The notes: a model not told the origin generated them from the sequence alone. A DNA stretch of 17,971 nt from UBA2108 sp002713215 (GCA_937891015.1 CALAPY010000074.1:1-17971), one strand, 5' to 3'. Positions 7,119 to 15,394 are shown, counted from the first letter of the stretch. Program-made: numbers and translations.

Positions 7119-7176
7119 GTAAATTTACTTCATTCTAGCCTAATAAAACATAAAGGCTATCGAATTAATAAGCCTT
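7119..7176. other. Palindrome and two mutually exclusive stems upstream of the MFS gene
   Basis: The 96-base gap between the DUF3108 and MFS genes contains a perfect 10-base palindrome, GTAAATTTAC (7119-7128), 19 bases ahead of the TTG start. It also has three short tracts that can pair in two exclusive ways: TAGCCT (7136-7141) with AGGCTA (7154-7159), or AAGGCT (7153-7158) with AGCCTT (7171-7176), each with a 12-base loop. There is no T tract. This could be an operator plus an mRNA switch, or chance; stems are only six base pairs. Confidence 0.25.
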
Positions 7177-7195
7177 GAAACGAAGAAATCGGAAA

Positions 7196-8035
7196 TTAAA
7201 ACCAACTAAAGCCTTTTTTTTCCTCAACTTTAGGCAACTTGGTTGTCAGGTTTTTATAGTTGATCAATTCCGCTTTGGCAGAACCTACAAATAAGTTAGC
7301 CTTAACCAAAATTGGCACTTTGGCCCGGTCGTCACTTACCCATATTTCCAAGTCGTCTTCACTTTTAAAAACACGGCCCTCCTGCACAGCAGGAACAAAT
7401 TTTATGCAGCGGTATTTACCCATACCAATTTTTACCTCGTCCCTTCCAAGATACTTTACATAAAACGGATACATCTTATAATCCATAAATGAATTGATCT
7501 TAAAAATATCACCGGGCTTAGCTTTCTCAAAATTGATAGAACGTAAATAGTAGAACGAAGACAGCATATCCTGAACATCTTTAGGCGTTTTTATTTCTCC
7601 TTTTCGCAGTGTGTTTACCTTTTGTTCTTCTGGTACGAAATGATAGTCTCGGTCAATGATATATCCTCCTTCGTTTACTCTTCTCACAAATTTGCGTGGC
7701 GCAAGTGTTTTTTCATCAAGGTAAGTTTCATATCGGTCTCTTACGGTATAAAACCATTCAAATACGCTAAGCGTTTTTCCCTCCCCTACCATGTGCATTA
7801 CCTTATTACCATCTATGCTAGTATCTTGATTCATTACAGTAAGCTTAGCCTCTCCTGCATTTAAAAATCCATAGTGTACGAGATAAGTTAGCTGCTCTCC
7901 CTTATGAAAAGGAAATTCTTTTGACCTTTCCAGTGTAGGGAAGCTATCGGGAATTTTGTCATAAATAACCGCTTTCGAAAATCCAACGGCAATCCAAACA
8001 CATGCAATCAAAACGAGGCTCTTCAGTATCTTCAT
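7196..8035 (-). CDS. DUF3108 domain-containing periplasmic protein
   Basis: The product is 279 residues from an ATG. MKILKSLVLIACVWIAVGFS is a signal peptide, so the protein is exported. The mature N-terminus carries the diagnostic DUF3108 opening, KGEQLTYLVHYGFLNAGEA (about 45-63), followed by strands ending VGEGKTLSVFEWFYTVRD and DRYETYLDEKTLAPRKF. A C-terminal repeat of strands (GMGKYRCIKFVP, DDLEIWVSDD, KVPILVKAN) completes the usual fold. The length is normal for the family. The biochemical role of DUF3108 is not known; members are periplasmic with a lipocalin- or LolA-like beta fold. It is 70 bases downstream of alr on the same strand and 96 bases upstream of the MFS gene, so a shared leftward transcript is possible but no TAnnTTTG box proves or excludes a separate promoter. 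Confidence 0.92.
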   Translation of the reverse strand: MKILKSLVLIACVWIAVGFSKAVIYDKIPDSFPTLERSKEFPFHKGEQLTYLVHYGFLNAGEAKLTVMNQDTSIDGNKVMHMVGEGKTLSVFEWFYTVRDRYETYLDEKTLAPRKFVRRVNEGGYIIDRDYHFVPEEQKVNTLRKGEIKTPKDVQDMLSSFYYLRSINFEKAKPGDIFKINSFMDYKMYPFYVKYLGRDEVKIGMGKYRCIKFVPAVQEGRVFKSEDDLEIWVSDDRAKVPILVKANLFVGSAKAELINYKNLTTKLPKVEEKKGFSWF

Positions 8036-8105
8036 AACAAAATAATTTTCAATTAATAACTTTAAGCATTCGAAAAAAGTATGCCAAAGTTTAATTGGAA
8101 TAAAG

Positions 8106-9221
8106 TTACTTAATGTAGACGCGTTTTACACGCTTAGAAATATTGGTCAATACTTCGTAATGGATTGTATTTAATAACTCAGCCATTTTATAAACCTCAT
8201 CCTGATGATCAAAGATGATCAACTCATCTCCTATTTTAGCATCAACATCGGTAACATCAACCATGCAGAGGTCCATGCAAATATCGCCGACAATTAGCAC
8301 TCGCTTTCCTTTCCATTTCAATGACCAGTTCTCATTTCCCAATCCCCGGTTAAGGCCATCGGCATATCCAATAAATAGTGTTGCAATAACAGAATCCCTC
8401 TTCGCAACCCACGATCGATTGTAACTTACCGATTCGCCCCTAGGTACTTTTTTCAATTGAGCAATTTGGGTTTTCCAGGTATAAACATTTCTCAAGTGGG
8501 CATGGTTAGAAGACATGCCATATAATCCTATTCCCAGACGAACCATTTCGAACTGGGCTTCTGGAAATCGCTCTATGCCACCAGAATTTAGAATATGTCG
8601 GTTTACCCGATACCCCAAAACACTCATCATTCTTTCAGCCATTGAACCAAATGCAGCAATTTGACCCTTGGTGAATTCATCAAATTCGGGATTTCCACTA
8701 GCCACCAAATGGGAAAGAACCGATTTTACCTTAATTGATTCAGCATCAATTAATATTTTATGCAACTTAGGCATTTGCTTTTCATTAAAACCAAGCCGAT
8801 GCATTCCCGAATCCAACTTAATATGGATGGGATATGGTTTGTAATAAGAACGAAACACGCTTAGCGCCTCAATGATGTTGTTTAAACTTTCAAAATCGTA
8901 AATTACCGGTTCCAAACCATACTCAATCAACTTTTGAAGGCCTTCCAGCTCTGGGTTGAATATGATTATTTTTTGTTCTATTCCTGCATCCTTCAGTTCA
9001 ACTCCCTCGTCAATGCAAGCAACGGCCAGGTATTCTACTTTCTCATTCTCAAATAGTCTGGCAATATTTTTAATCCCGGCACCATAGGCAAATGCCTTGA
9101 TAACCATCACAAACTTGGTCGAATCCTGAACAATGCTTTTGAAATAATTAAAGTTGTGAAGAATTGAAGAAAGGTCAATTTCCAAAATACTCTGTCGAGT
9201 TTTGTGAGGTAGGAACTCCAT
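8106..9221 (-). CDS. alr: Alanine racemase (PLP-dependent)
   Basis: The product is 371 residues. It interconverts L- and D-alanine in the cytoplasm to feed D-Ala-D-Ala into peptidoglycan. The PLP lysine is K42 in VMVIKAFAYGAG, the second catalytic residue is Y267 in GESVSYNRSW, and MVRLGIGLYG (226-235), GYADGLNRGL (285-294) and the VGDICMDLCMVDVT block (311-324) are family signatures. LDSGMHRLGF (136-145) is the usual substrate-side motif. Length and order (N-terminal PLP barrel, C-terminal beta domain) are those of a complete stand-alone enzyme; many Bacteroidota carry Alr fused behind MurF, and this one is not fused. Its ATG shares one base with the TAA of tdk (TAATG on the minus strand), which suggests translational coupling. 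The lysine and tyrosine are intact, so I expect it to be active. Confidence 0.97.
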   Translation of the reverse strand: MEFLPHKTRQSILEIDLSSILHNFNYFKSIVQDSTKFVMVIKAFAYGAGIKNIARLFENEKVEYLAVACIDEGVELKDAGIEQKIIIFNPELEGLQKLIEYGLEPVIYDFESLNNIIEALSVFRSYYKPYPIHIKLDSGMHRLGFNEKQMPKLHKILIDAESIKVKSVLSHLVASGNPEFDEFTKGQIAAFGSMAERMMSVLGYRVNRHILNSGGIERFPEAQFEMVRLGIGLYGMSSNHAHLRNVYTWKTQIAQLKKVPRGESVSYNRSWVAKRDSVIATLFIGYADGLNRGLGNENWSLKWKGKRVLIVGDICMDLCMVDVTDVDAKIGDELIIFDHQDEVYKMAELLNTIHYEVLTNISKRVKRVYIK

Positions 9222-9829
9222 TAATCCTGTTCTTCCTTCTTTTTGTTTTCCTCTTCCTTAACAGCTTCATTAAAGGCTTCACGTGAAAGTGGAATGTAGG
9301 ATTCGGTTGCACCCAGTTCCACAATTTTATCACTCGCCGTTAATCGGTACGAATGGTGAGCTAATTTTCCTGTTCTAACACAAATCGCATGAACCTTGGT
9401 AACGTATTCTGCTATAGCCATTAAATGGGGCATGGGACCAAAAGGTTTTCCCTGAAAATCCATATCAAGGCCGGCAACAATTACCCGAACTCCGCCATTC
9501 GCTAACTGATTACATACATGTGGCAAGTTATCATCAAAAAACTGGGCCTCATCAATTCCAACCACCTCTACATCGTCGGCCAAAATCAAAATATTATTAG
9601 ACGAGGGTACCGGTGTACTTGGAATTGCATTGGAGTCATGCGATACCACATCCTCATCATCGTATCTGGTATCAATTGCAGGTTTGTATATCTCTACTTT
9701 TTGCTTGGCAAATTGAGCACGCTTTAATCGTCTAATCAGCTCTTCTGTTTTACCGGAAAACATAGAGCCACAGACAACCTCAATCCAACCGGTTTTTTGC
9801 TCTTTAGGGATGTTATTTTCGAGAAACAC
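9221..9829 (-). CDS. tdk: Thymidine kinase (type II)
   Basis: The product is 202 residues. It phosphorylates thymidine to dTMP with ATP in pyrimidine salvage. The P-loop is GSMFSGKT (21-28), the Walker B and catalytic region is DEAQFFDD (93-100), and GLDMDFQGKPFGPMPHLM (120-137) is the typical lasso-adjacent segment. Type II kinases normally bind structural zinc with two Cys pairs or Cys/His near the C-terminal third. Here VHAICVRTGKLAHHS keeps only C150, and the second pair is replaced by YIPLSREAF, so the zinc site looks lost. The tail (186-202) is charged, rich in E and K. The start is a GTG at 9829; no ATG lies between it and the upstream in-frame stop, and the P-loop follows at the usual distance. 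A -7 box lies about 20 bases upstream. It is translationally coupled to alr. Confidence 0.97.
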   Translation of the reverse strand: MFLENNIPKEQKTGWIEVVCGSMFSGKTEELIRRLKRAQFAKQKVEIYKPAIDTRYDDEDVVSHDSNAIPSTPVPSSNNILILADDVEVVGIDEAQFFDDNLPHVCNQLANGGVRVIVAGLDMDFQGKPFGPMPHLMAIAEYVTKVHAICVRTGKLAHHSYRLTASDKIVELGATESYIPLSREAFNEAVKEEENKKKEEQD

Positions 9830-9848
9830 AATTAATTCTGTAAGTCAG

Positions 9849-9856
9849 CAAATCTA
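9849..9856 (-). promoter_or_regulatory. Candidate -7 box for tdk-alr (TAGATTTG)
   Basis: Read on the minus strand this is TAGATTTG, an exact TAnnTTTG match 19 bases before the tdk GTG. No clear TTG lies at 17-23 bases upstream, so the -33 part is weak. It is back to back with the plus-strand box at 9935-9942 in the 122-base divergent region. Confidence 0.45.
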
Positions 9857-9934
9857 ACAAATTGCATTCCTAATTTTCGATAAATTATGGGGCAAGATTT
9901 TTGGATGTAATGTCCTAAGTTCTCCTTATTCCCA

Positions 9935-9942
9935 TAAATTTG
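9935..9942 (+). promoter_or_regulatory. Candidate -7 box for the 9952 gene and rsmI (TAAATTTG)
   Basis: TAAATTTG is an exact TAnnTTTG match ending nine bases before the ATG at 9952. If used, the transcript would start only a few bases ahead of the ATG, an almost leaderless mRNA. No TTG is found at the expected upstream distance, so the call rests on the -7 box and its position. Confidence 0.45.
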
Positions 9943-9951
9943 TGTAGCACT

Positions 9952-10716
9952 ATGAACGAAGAATCATTAAAGATTGCCAAGAAGATTGAAAGGCTTAAAA
10001 TGGAGTTTTCAATGCTTCCTCCAATAACTGAAAGAAACAGTAGTATAGAAATAGAAGAATACCAACACTATTTATTAGAGCTTGAAGAACTGCTTATCGT
10101 TTTTAAATACTTGCAAGAAAATAATATCCAACAGAAAGTAACCAACAAACAAGAAGCTTCTCCTATTGAGTCCAAAGAAGAAATAACAAATCCGGTTGAA
10201 GAACCTGTTAATGTTGATCAGGTCGAAGATCAACACGTGGAAACAGAGTCATTGGAAGAAGAATTAGTGGAAGTTGATAACGAGACTCTTGATGCTGAAG
10301 TGGCAGAACAAATCGATGATGAAGTAGCCTCGGAAACTCTAAACCAAACTGAACCATCTGAAGAGGAACAAATTGTAGAAAAAAGTAAGCCACTTACAGA
10401 ATTTGTTGAAACCGGATCTTCGTTAAACGATCAGTTGGAGGCAAATGATGATTCATTGGCCAATAAACTTTCGAAACAGCCGATAAGTGATTTGCGAACG
10501 GCTTTTGGGTTAAACGAGCGTTTTTTGTTTGCCAATGAATTATTTGGTGGGGACGGACAAGAGTTTATTAGGGCCTTGAACGAGTTTAATCACCTCGATA
10601 ATTTTGAAGATGCCAAGCGCTTGATCAAAGCGCGTTACGAAAGTGATTTTGGATGGAAGCCTGACGATGAGAACGTAATGGCCTTTGTTGGTGTGGTTGA
10701 ACGCAGATACCTCTAA
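9952..10716 (+). CDS. Hypothetical protein: coiled N-terminus, acidic linker, conserved C-terminal domain
   Basis: The product is 254 residues from the ATG at 9952; an in-frame TTG at 9940 overlaps the -7 box and is rejected. There is no signal peptide. Residues 1 to about 62 are helical with heptad-like leucines (IEEYQHYLLELEELLIVFKY). Residues about 65-150 are a long low-complexity linker dominated by E, with D, V, Q and T, probably disordered. Residues about 177-254 are a compact domain opening PISDLRTAFGLNERFLFANE and continuing LFGGDGQEFIRALNEF to the end. I recall this C-terminal domain (PI-DL--A-G-N--FLF-NELF-GD) in many Bacteroidota proteins of unknown function. It is followed by rsmI after 19 bases on the same strand, so the two are probably co-transcribed. 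No function can be assigned. Confidence 0.85.
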   Translation: MNEESLKIAKKIERLKMEFSMLPPITERNSSIEIEEYQHYLLELEELLIVFKYLQENNIQQKVTNKQEASPIESKEEITNPVEEPVNVDQVEDQHVETESLEEELVEVDNETLDAEVAEQIDDEVASETLNQTEPSEEEQIVEKSKPLTEFVETGSSLNDQLEANDDSLANKLSKQPISDLRTAFGLNERFLFANELFGGDGQEFIRALNEFNHLDNFEDAKRLIKARYESDFGWKPDDENVMAFVGVVERRYL

Positions 10717-10735
10717 CCTCAAGTAAAATATTAGA

Positions 10736-11401
10736 ATGCTCAAATTAGTTCCTACCCCTATAGGCAATCTGGAAGATATTACCCTTCGGGCAATTCGGGT
10801 ATTAAAAGAGTGTGACGCAATACTTGCGGAAGACACCCGGCAAACCATTAAACTTTTAAATCATCTTGAAATTAATAAACCATTGATGGCATTTCATGCT
10901 CACAATGAGCACAAAGCACTTTCCAATATTATACAGCGATTAAAAAGTGGTAAAGAGCTGGTTATGGTTAGTGATGCCGGAACCCCAGGGATTTCTGATC
11001 CTGGATTTTTGCTTGTCCGTGAATGTATAAAAGAAGAAATTGTTGTTGAATCATTGCCCGGTGCTACTGCCTTTGTTCCTGCATTAGTTAATAGCGGACT
11101 GCCCTGCGACCGTTTTGTTTTTGAAGGATTCCTTCCTCATAAAAAAGGTCGGCATTCGAGGATTGAAAACTTAAAAAATGAAGAACGAACCATAGTATTC
11201 TATGAATCACCCTACCGACTGGTAAAACTAATCGCACAACTTATTGATGCTTTTGGAAATGATCGGCAGGCCTGTGTAACTCGTGAATTGACCAAAATAT
11301 ATGAAGAAACCAGAAGAGGCAGCCTACAAGAGTTAAAAGAGCACTATGATGGTACTGGAGTTAAGGGTGAAATAGTACTTGTTGTAGCCGGTTCAAAATA
11401 A
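10736..11401 (+). CDS. rsmI: 16S rRNA (cytidine-1402-2'-O)-methyltransferase
   Basis: The product is 221 residues. It 2'-O-methylates C1402 in the 16S rRNA decoding centre, using S-adenosylmethionine. The tetrapyrrole-methylase-type fold is plain: LVPTPIGNLEDITLRA (4-19), AEDTRQT (31-37), SDAGTPGISDPG (79-90), LPGATA (108-113), GFLPHKKG (131-138), YESPYRL (156-162) and RELTKIYEE (183-191). It ends after GEIVLVVAG and lacks the extra C-terminal segment of the roughly 286-residue E. coli enzyme, the usual state in Bacteroidota. The ATG lies 19 bases after the acidic-linker gene. Placement beside divergent tdk-alr matches a gene order I recall in Flavobacteriia. Confidence 0.97.
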   Translation: MLKLVPTPIGNLEDITLRAIRVLKECDAILAEDTRQTIKLLNHLEINKPLMAFHAHNEHKALSNIIQRLKSGKELVMVSDAGTPGISDPGFLLVRECIKEEIVVESLPGATAFVPALVNSGLPCDRFVFEGFLPHKKGRHSRIENLKNEERTIVFYESPYRLVKLIAQLIDAFGNDRQACVTRELTKIYEETRRGSLQELKEHYDGTGVKGEIVLVVAGSK

Positions 11402-11499
11402 ATCCCACTGCCGTTTAATAATTTTAACAAACTAAAAGGCAACCCGATTTTTAAAAAGCGGCCTCCACAATTTATCGACTTTATTTTGCAAATTGCAAC

Positions 11500-11531
11500 T
11501 TGACAATTGAGTTCCCATGACCGTACTTTTA
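11500..11531 (+). promoter_or_regulatory. Weak candidate promoter for the first T9SS-exported giant protein
   Basis: TTG at 11500-11502 and TACTTTTA at 11524-11531 (seven of eight fixed and spacer positions agree with TAnnTTTG; the last base differs) are 21 bases apart. This would give a leader of about 20 bases before the ATG at 11555. A second near-match, TTATTTTG, lies around 11482-11489. Neither is certain. Confidence 0.25.
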
Positions 11532-11554
11532 CTGGGAATTTAATCGATATCGTT

Positions 11555-14500
11555 ATGAAAACTTTCTTCACTCCTGTTATAACCTTCCTTCTATTTCTGA
11601 CTTGTATTCAAGTTAATGCATCACATAATGCTGGTGGAAGTATCAGGTACAAATCGCTTGGCAGCAACCGCTATTATGTTGAGGTTGCTGCTTTTAGAGA
11701 TTGTGGTGGTGTTCAGTTAAGCACAGGGTCTATGACGGTTACGGCTAAATGTAGTTCTTCAAGTTCTACAACCAATTTTACAATCAACCATCTTCCCTTT
11801 ATTGCTTCAGCGCCAGCACCTTTCGGCGGGCCTTATGGTGCTATTACTTTTACTGCAGGAAGTACGAGTTTTGCAGCGGAAGAAATTTCTGATGTATGCG
11901 AGAATGTATTAAACCCCCAAAAAAGCCCTAATAGTCATTGTCGTAACAGAACCAGTACAATAAAAGGTTTCACAAGGTTTAGGTATTCGGGTATTGTCAC
12001 GCTCGCACCCTGTAACTATTGGACATTAGGATATAGTTTTGTTAATGGAAGAGGCTCTTCTAGTTCCAACGCTTCTGCCACTGCAGTGTATGTTGAAACC
12101 AAGTTCAACAACCTATCGTATCGAAACAATTCAATACCCTTTTTTGGAGATGAGAGAAGGCCCATTTTCAATGCCTGTGTTGGCCAAATTGGAGAATATC
12201 ATTTTGGTTCAAATGATCTAGACGGGGATAGCCTGACTTATAAATTGGTTTGTGCCAGATCTAGCGCGGTAACTTGTGTTAATTATCGGATAGGATTTTC
12301 GGCAAGTTCCCCTGTTTCGGGAGCTAAACTGGACACTACTACGGGTCGGTTTCGGTTTAACCCTCGCACCGCAGGAAGACGAATTATTGCAGTACAAGTG
12401 AACGAATATAACCGCTGCACAGGGGCATGGGTCGGTTCTACCCTTCGGGACGTTACCATGCACGCAGTTACCTGTACCAACAACTATCCATCATATACTT
12501 ATGGAATTCATAAGGCAACCGGAAGTGCAACCAAACTGGATTCGTTCCGACTCAAGGTAAAAGCCGGGAAGCCCTTTACCATTGAAGATACCATTTATGA
12601 TCCTGACACGAGTGATACCTTAGTACTATTCTCCAATCACAATGAATTCTTTAGAGGCTCAACAATTACTACTACTCGAATAGCCAGAAACAAACTGCAC
12701 TTTAAATTTTCCTGGACACCTCCTTCATGGACTAGTGGAGTTAAAGTACTCCATCTAATGATTAGTGATGATCGCTGCAACTACCCAGCAAAAAAACGAA
12801 TTGGCTATCATATGGATTTTTCGCCTTCGATTTCTATTTCACCTCATGACGATACTCTGGTGTTGATGAAAGGTGATTCAGTTTCCCTATATAGCGGGGG
12901 ACGTGGAAAAATTGTCTGGAAGAGCATTTCCGGAGACAGCATTCGCTGGATCGGATCAAATAAAAACACATGGGGAGATACAACAAGTACAGATACCAAT
13001 GCAAAAATCATATTCCGACCGCTGATTAACACATTTCTAAGCGCTTCAGGTAGGGTATATGCGCCCTGTAAGGGGTTCGGTAGTTCAGATTCTATTTACA
13101 TCAAAGTTGTTCCCCCTTTTCAAATTCAAACTTCACCAGATACTACCGTTTGCAGCAGTGCCGATTCTGTTCAAATTTCGGTGACTCCCGATTCCAGCTT
13201 TACCTATACCTACTCCTGGAGTTCGGACGGCGGTAAAATAAGCAATAAAAACATTTCGAATCCTTATGTCACCGCCCGGATAAGTGGTGTTTACACCGTT
13301 ACGGTTACTTCTCATTTTGGAGGTGAAAGGGTCGCCAGTGTTCGTATCAATAGCATATCCGGGTTACCAAAACACGACCTCATTTCTTCTTTCGATTCTA
13401 TGTGCGTTGGTGGCTCCATAAAACTAGAGGCCAAAATCAATTCACCCATTAATTACTGCTCAACGGGTCCTAAAAAAAGGGCTATCAAAAACATCGATAG
13501 TTATGACTCATTAAATGTATTTAATTCAACAATTGGCATGGCTATTTATCCAAACCCATTGTCCATGAATAATCGCGATTCCAGGCAAGAATATTTGTAT
13601 CGGGCAAGCAATTTAAAAAATCAGGGATTAAAGCGCGGGGTTATTCAGAGCATTGGTTTCTATATCGACTCTGCAAACAGTTCCGGTGGCATAAAAACAC
13701 TACAAAACTACAACCTCAAACTGGGTTGTACAACCGATACAGCTGTGAATAGCTGGACGCTAAAAGGACTTTCCAACGTTGCTACGAATAAGAGCTTGAA
13801 CCTCCAATTCGGTTGGAATGTTATTCCATTTGATACTGGGTATTATTGGGACGGAACATCCAGTTTGAGAGTACAACTCTGTTACAGCCATAATTTGAGT
13901 ACACAACCCAAAGTGATAACAGCAATGCAAAAAGTACCCTATGGAGGAAGTTTAACAAATTATGGTGCAACAAGTTTGTGCAATAGTCAATTGTTAAGCC
14001 TATCGCAGAGGCAACACATTCCGGTTATTCGGCTTGGTTTTTCTCCTTCGTTGGATACTTCGGATGTCAGGTATACCTGGTACCCTTCAAGTTCTTTTAC
14101 CAGTACGTCTAGGAATTATGCTCAAGCCTCTCCCAGAACAACAACAACGTATAATGTTGCCATAAGCGATACATTCTCGGTATGCAGAGATACCATTTCA
14201 AAAACAGTAGTAATTATTCCTTTACAATTGGATGCAGGAAATGACACTACCATTTGCAATGGCGCTTCCTTAACCTTAAATCCTTCTGTTGCACCTAATA
14301 ATAATGGTGATTATACCTGGTTTCCTGCATCGCTGTTTGTAAATAATAAAATCAAAAATCCAACGCTACGGGTCCTTGCTAACAATACCATTTGGGTAAG
14401 CTATAAGGATAGTCTGGGTTGTTCCCGAACGGATACCATTTTGGTGTCTTCGAAGGCCAATCCAGATCCTGGCTTCTCAACCAAACTGAAGTTTTGTGAG

Positions 14501-15394
14501 ACGGAAACTACCAATACCCTTTCAGCGGTTACTTCGGGTGGTGTATTTATTGGGTCCGGGGTGTCTGGCTCCAATTTCAATGCAGCAGACCCATCGAACA
14601 AACCTGGGTTAAACACGCCAAAAAACGTAACCATTTTTCACAGTGTTACCCAAAATGGTTGTAAAGCAGACACCACCATTACCGTACAAGTTTTTCCAGT
14701 GTTTGATACGCTGTACAACGGGAACCGGTTTTTCTGTGAATTAGATAGTTTAGAACCCCTTTCCACAAGGCACAATGGAGGTTTCTGGTCTGGAAACGGA
14801 GTAAACAATGATCTGTTTAACCCTGTGGTTGCAGGTGTTGGAACGCATACCATTCGAGTTGATAGTTCCGGGTTTTGCGGAAACTCCGCTACCTATTCAT
14901 TTGAGGTATTTGACAACCCTGATCACGATTTTCCGGACACTGTTTATGGGTGCGACCGTAGACCGGTAACTCTGGATGCAGGAAATCCCGGCTCAACGTA
15001 TTTATGGAATACCGGCGCCTCTTCTCAAACCATAAAACCGACTTCAAGCGGGAAATACTGGGTGAATATCAAGAACGGTAATATGTGCGAGATTACAGAT
15101 TCAACTTATGTAAAAATCACCGAGATCTGCCTGGGTATATCAGGCATTCAAAATCAACAACAAAACATTAAAGTATTTCCAAACCCTGTTGAGGGGCACT
15201 TAAATGTAATTAGCGATCGTGGAGAAATAGAAGATATTAAAATCCTGAGTATAAATGGTCAATTGATTAAAAAACTAAAAGTACATGCTGCTCAATCCCG
15301 AATTGATCTGTTGGACATTGCAAGCGGAACGTATTTCTTAGAAGTATATACGGATAACCAGATTCAATCTTTTGTCATCGTAGTCAATAATTAA
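11555..15394 (+). CDS. Giant secreted multidomain protein with T9SS type A sorting domain
   Basis: The product is 1,279 residues. An in-frame TTG at 11507 is possible, but the ATG at 11555 begins a clean signal peptide (MKTFFTPVITFLLFLTCIQV, cut before SHNAGG). An N-terminal domain (24 to about 215, with a conserved SH-x-AGGSI-Y opening and paired cysteines) comes first. A cadherin-like unit with DLDGDSL (221-227) and a further beta unit around DTIYDPDTSDTL (345-356) follow. Next is an Ig-like unit around 430-520 and another at about 523-600. After that is an Ig-like domain interrupted by a jelly-roll-like module (about 635-830). Four Ig/PKD-like repeats lie at about 890-965, 974-1046, 1047-1120 and 1124-1188. 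Last is the T9SS type A domain (about 1205-1279; IKVFPNPVEGHLNV and ASGTYFLEVY). That domain directs export through the outer membrane and anchoring or release at the surface. Adhesion is the likely role; no catalytic motif was seen. It is a tandem paralog of the next gene. Confidence 0.92.
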   Translation: MKTFFTPVITFLLFLTCIQVNASHNAGGSIRYKSLGSNRYYVEVAAFRDCGGVQLSTGSMTVTAKCSSSSSTTNFTINHLPFIASAPAPFGGPYGAITFTAGSTSFAAEEISDVCENVLNPQKSPNSHCRNRTSTIKGFTRFRYSGIVTLAPCNYWTLGYSFVNGRGSSSSNASATAVYVETKFNNLSYRNNSIPFFGDERRPIFNACVGQIGEYHFGSNDLDGDSLTYKLVCARSSAVTCVNYRIGFSASSPVSGAKLDTTTGRFRFNPRTAGRRIIAVQVNEYNRCTGAWVGSTLRDVTMHAVTCTNNYPSYTYGIHKATGSATKLDSFRLKVKAGKPFTIEDTIYDPDTSDTLVLFSNHNEFFRGSTITTTRIARNKLHFKFSWTPPSWTSGVKVLHLMISDDRCNYPAKKRIGYHMDFSPSISISPHDDTLVLMKGDSVSLYSGGRGKIVWKSISGDSIRWIGSNKNTWGDTTSTDTNAKIIFRPLINTFLSASGRVYAPCKGFGSSDSIYIKVVPPFQIQTSPDTTVCSSADSVQISVTPDSSFTYTYSWSSDGGKISNKNISNPYVTARISGVYTVTVTSHFGGERVASVRINSISGLPKHDLISSFDSMCVGGSIKLEAKINSPINYCSTGPKKRAIKNIDSYDSLNVFNSTIGMAIYPNPLSMNNRDSRQEYLYRASNLKNQGLKRGVIQSIGFYIDSANSSGGIKTLQNYNLKLGCTTDTAVNSWTLKGLSNVATNKSLNLQFGWNVIPFDTGYYWDGTSSLRVQLCYSHNLSTQPKVITAMQKVPYGGSLTNYGATSLCNSQLLSLSQRQHIPVIRLGFSPSLDTSDVRYTWYPSSSFTSTSRNYAQASPRTTTTYNVAISDTFSVCRDTISKTVVIIPLQLDAGNDTTICNGASLTLNPSVAPNNNGDYTWFPASLFVNNKIKNPTLRVLANNTIWVSYKDSLGCSRTDTILVSSKANPDPGFSTKLKFCETETTNTLSAVTSGGVFIGSGVSGSNFNAADPSNKPGLNTPKNVTIFHSVTQNGCKADTTITVQVFPVFDTLYNGNRFFCELDSLEPLSTRHNGGFWSGNGVNNDLFNPVVAGVGTHTIRVDSSGFCGNSATYSFEVFDNPDHDFPDTVYGCDRRPVTLDAGNPGSTYLWNTGASSQTIKPTSSGKYWVNIKNGNMCEITDSTYVKITEICLGISGIQNQQQNIKVFPNPVEGHLNVISDRGEIEDIKILSINGQLIKKLKVHAAQSRIDLLDIASGTYFLEVYTDNQIQSFVIVVNN

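Noticed and set aside
11507..11554. Upstream TTG start for the first giant protein
   Set aside because: It would add 16 polar residues ahead of an otherwise textbook signal peptide beginning at the ATG at 11555.
12039..14853. Small open frames on both strands inside the giant genes
   Set aside because: All overlap the long frame with strong domain support and show no protein-like motifs or start signals of their own.
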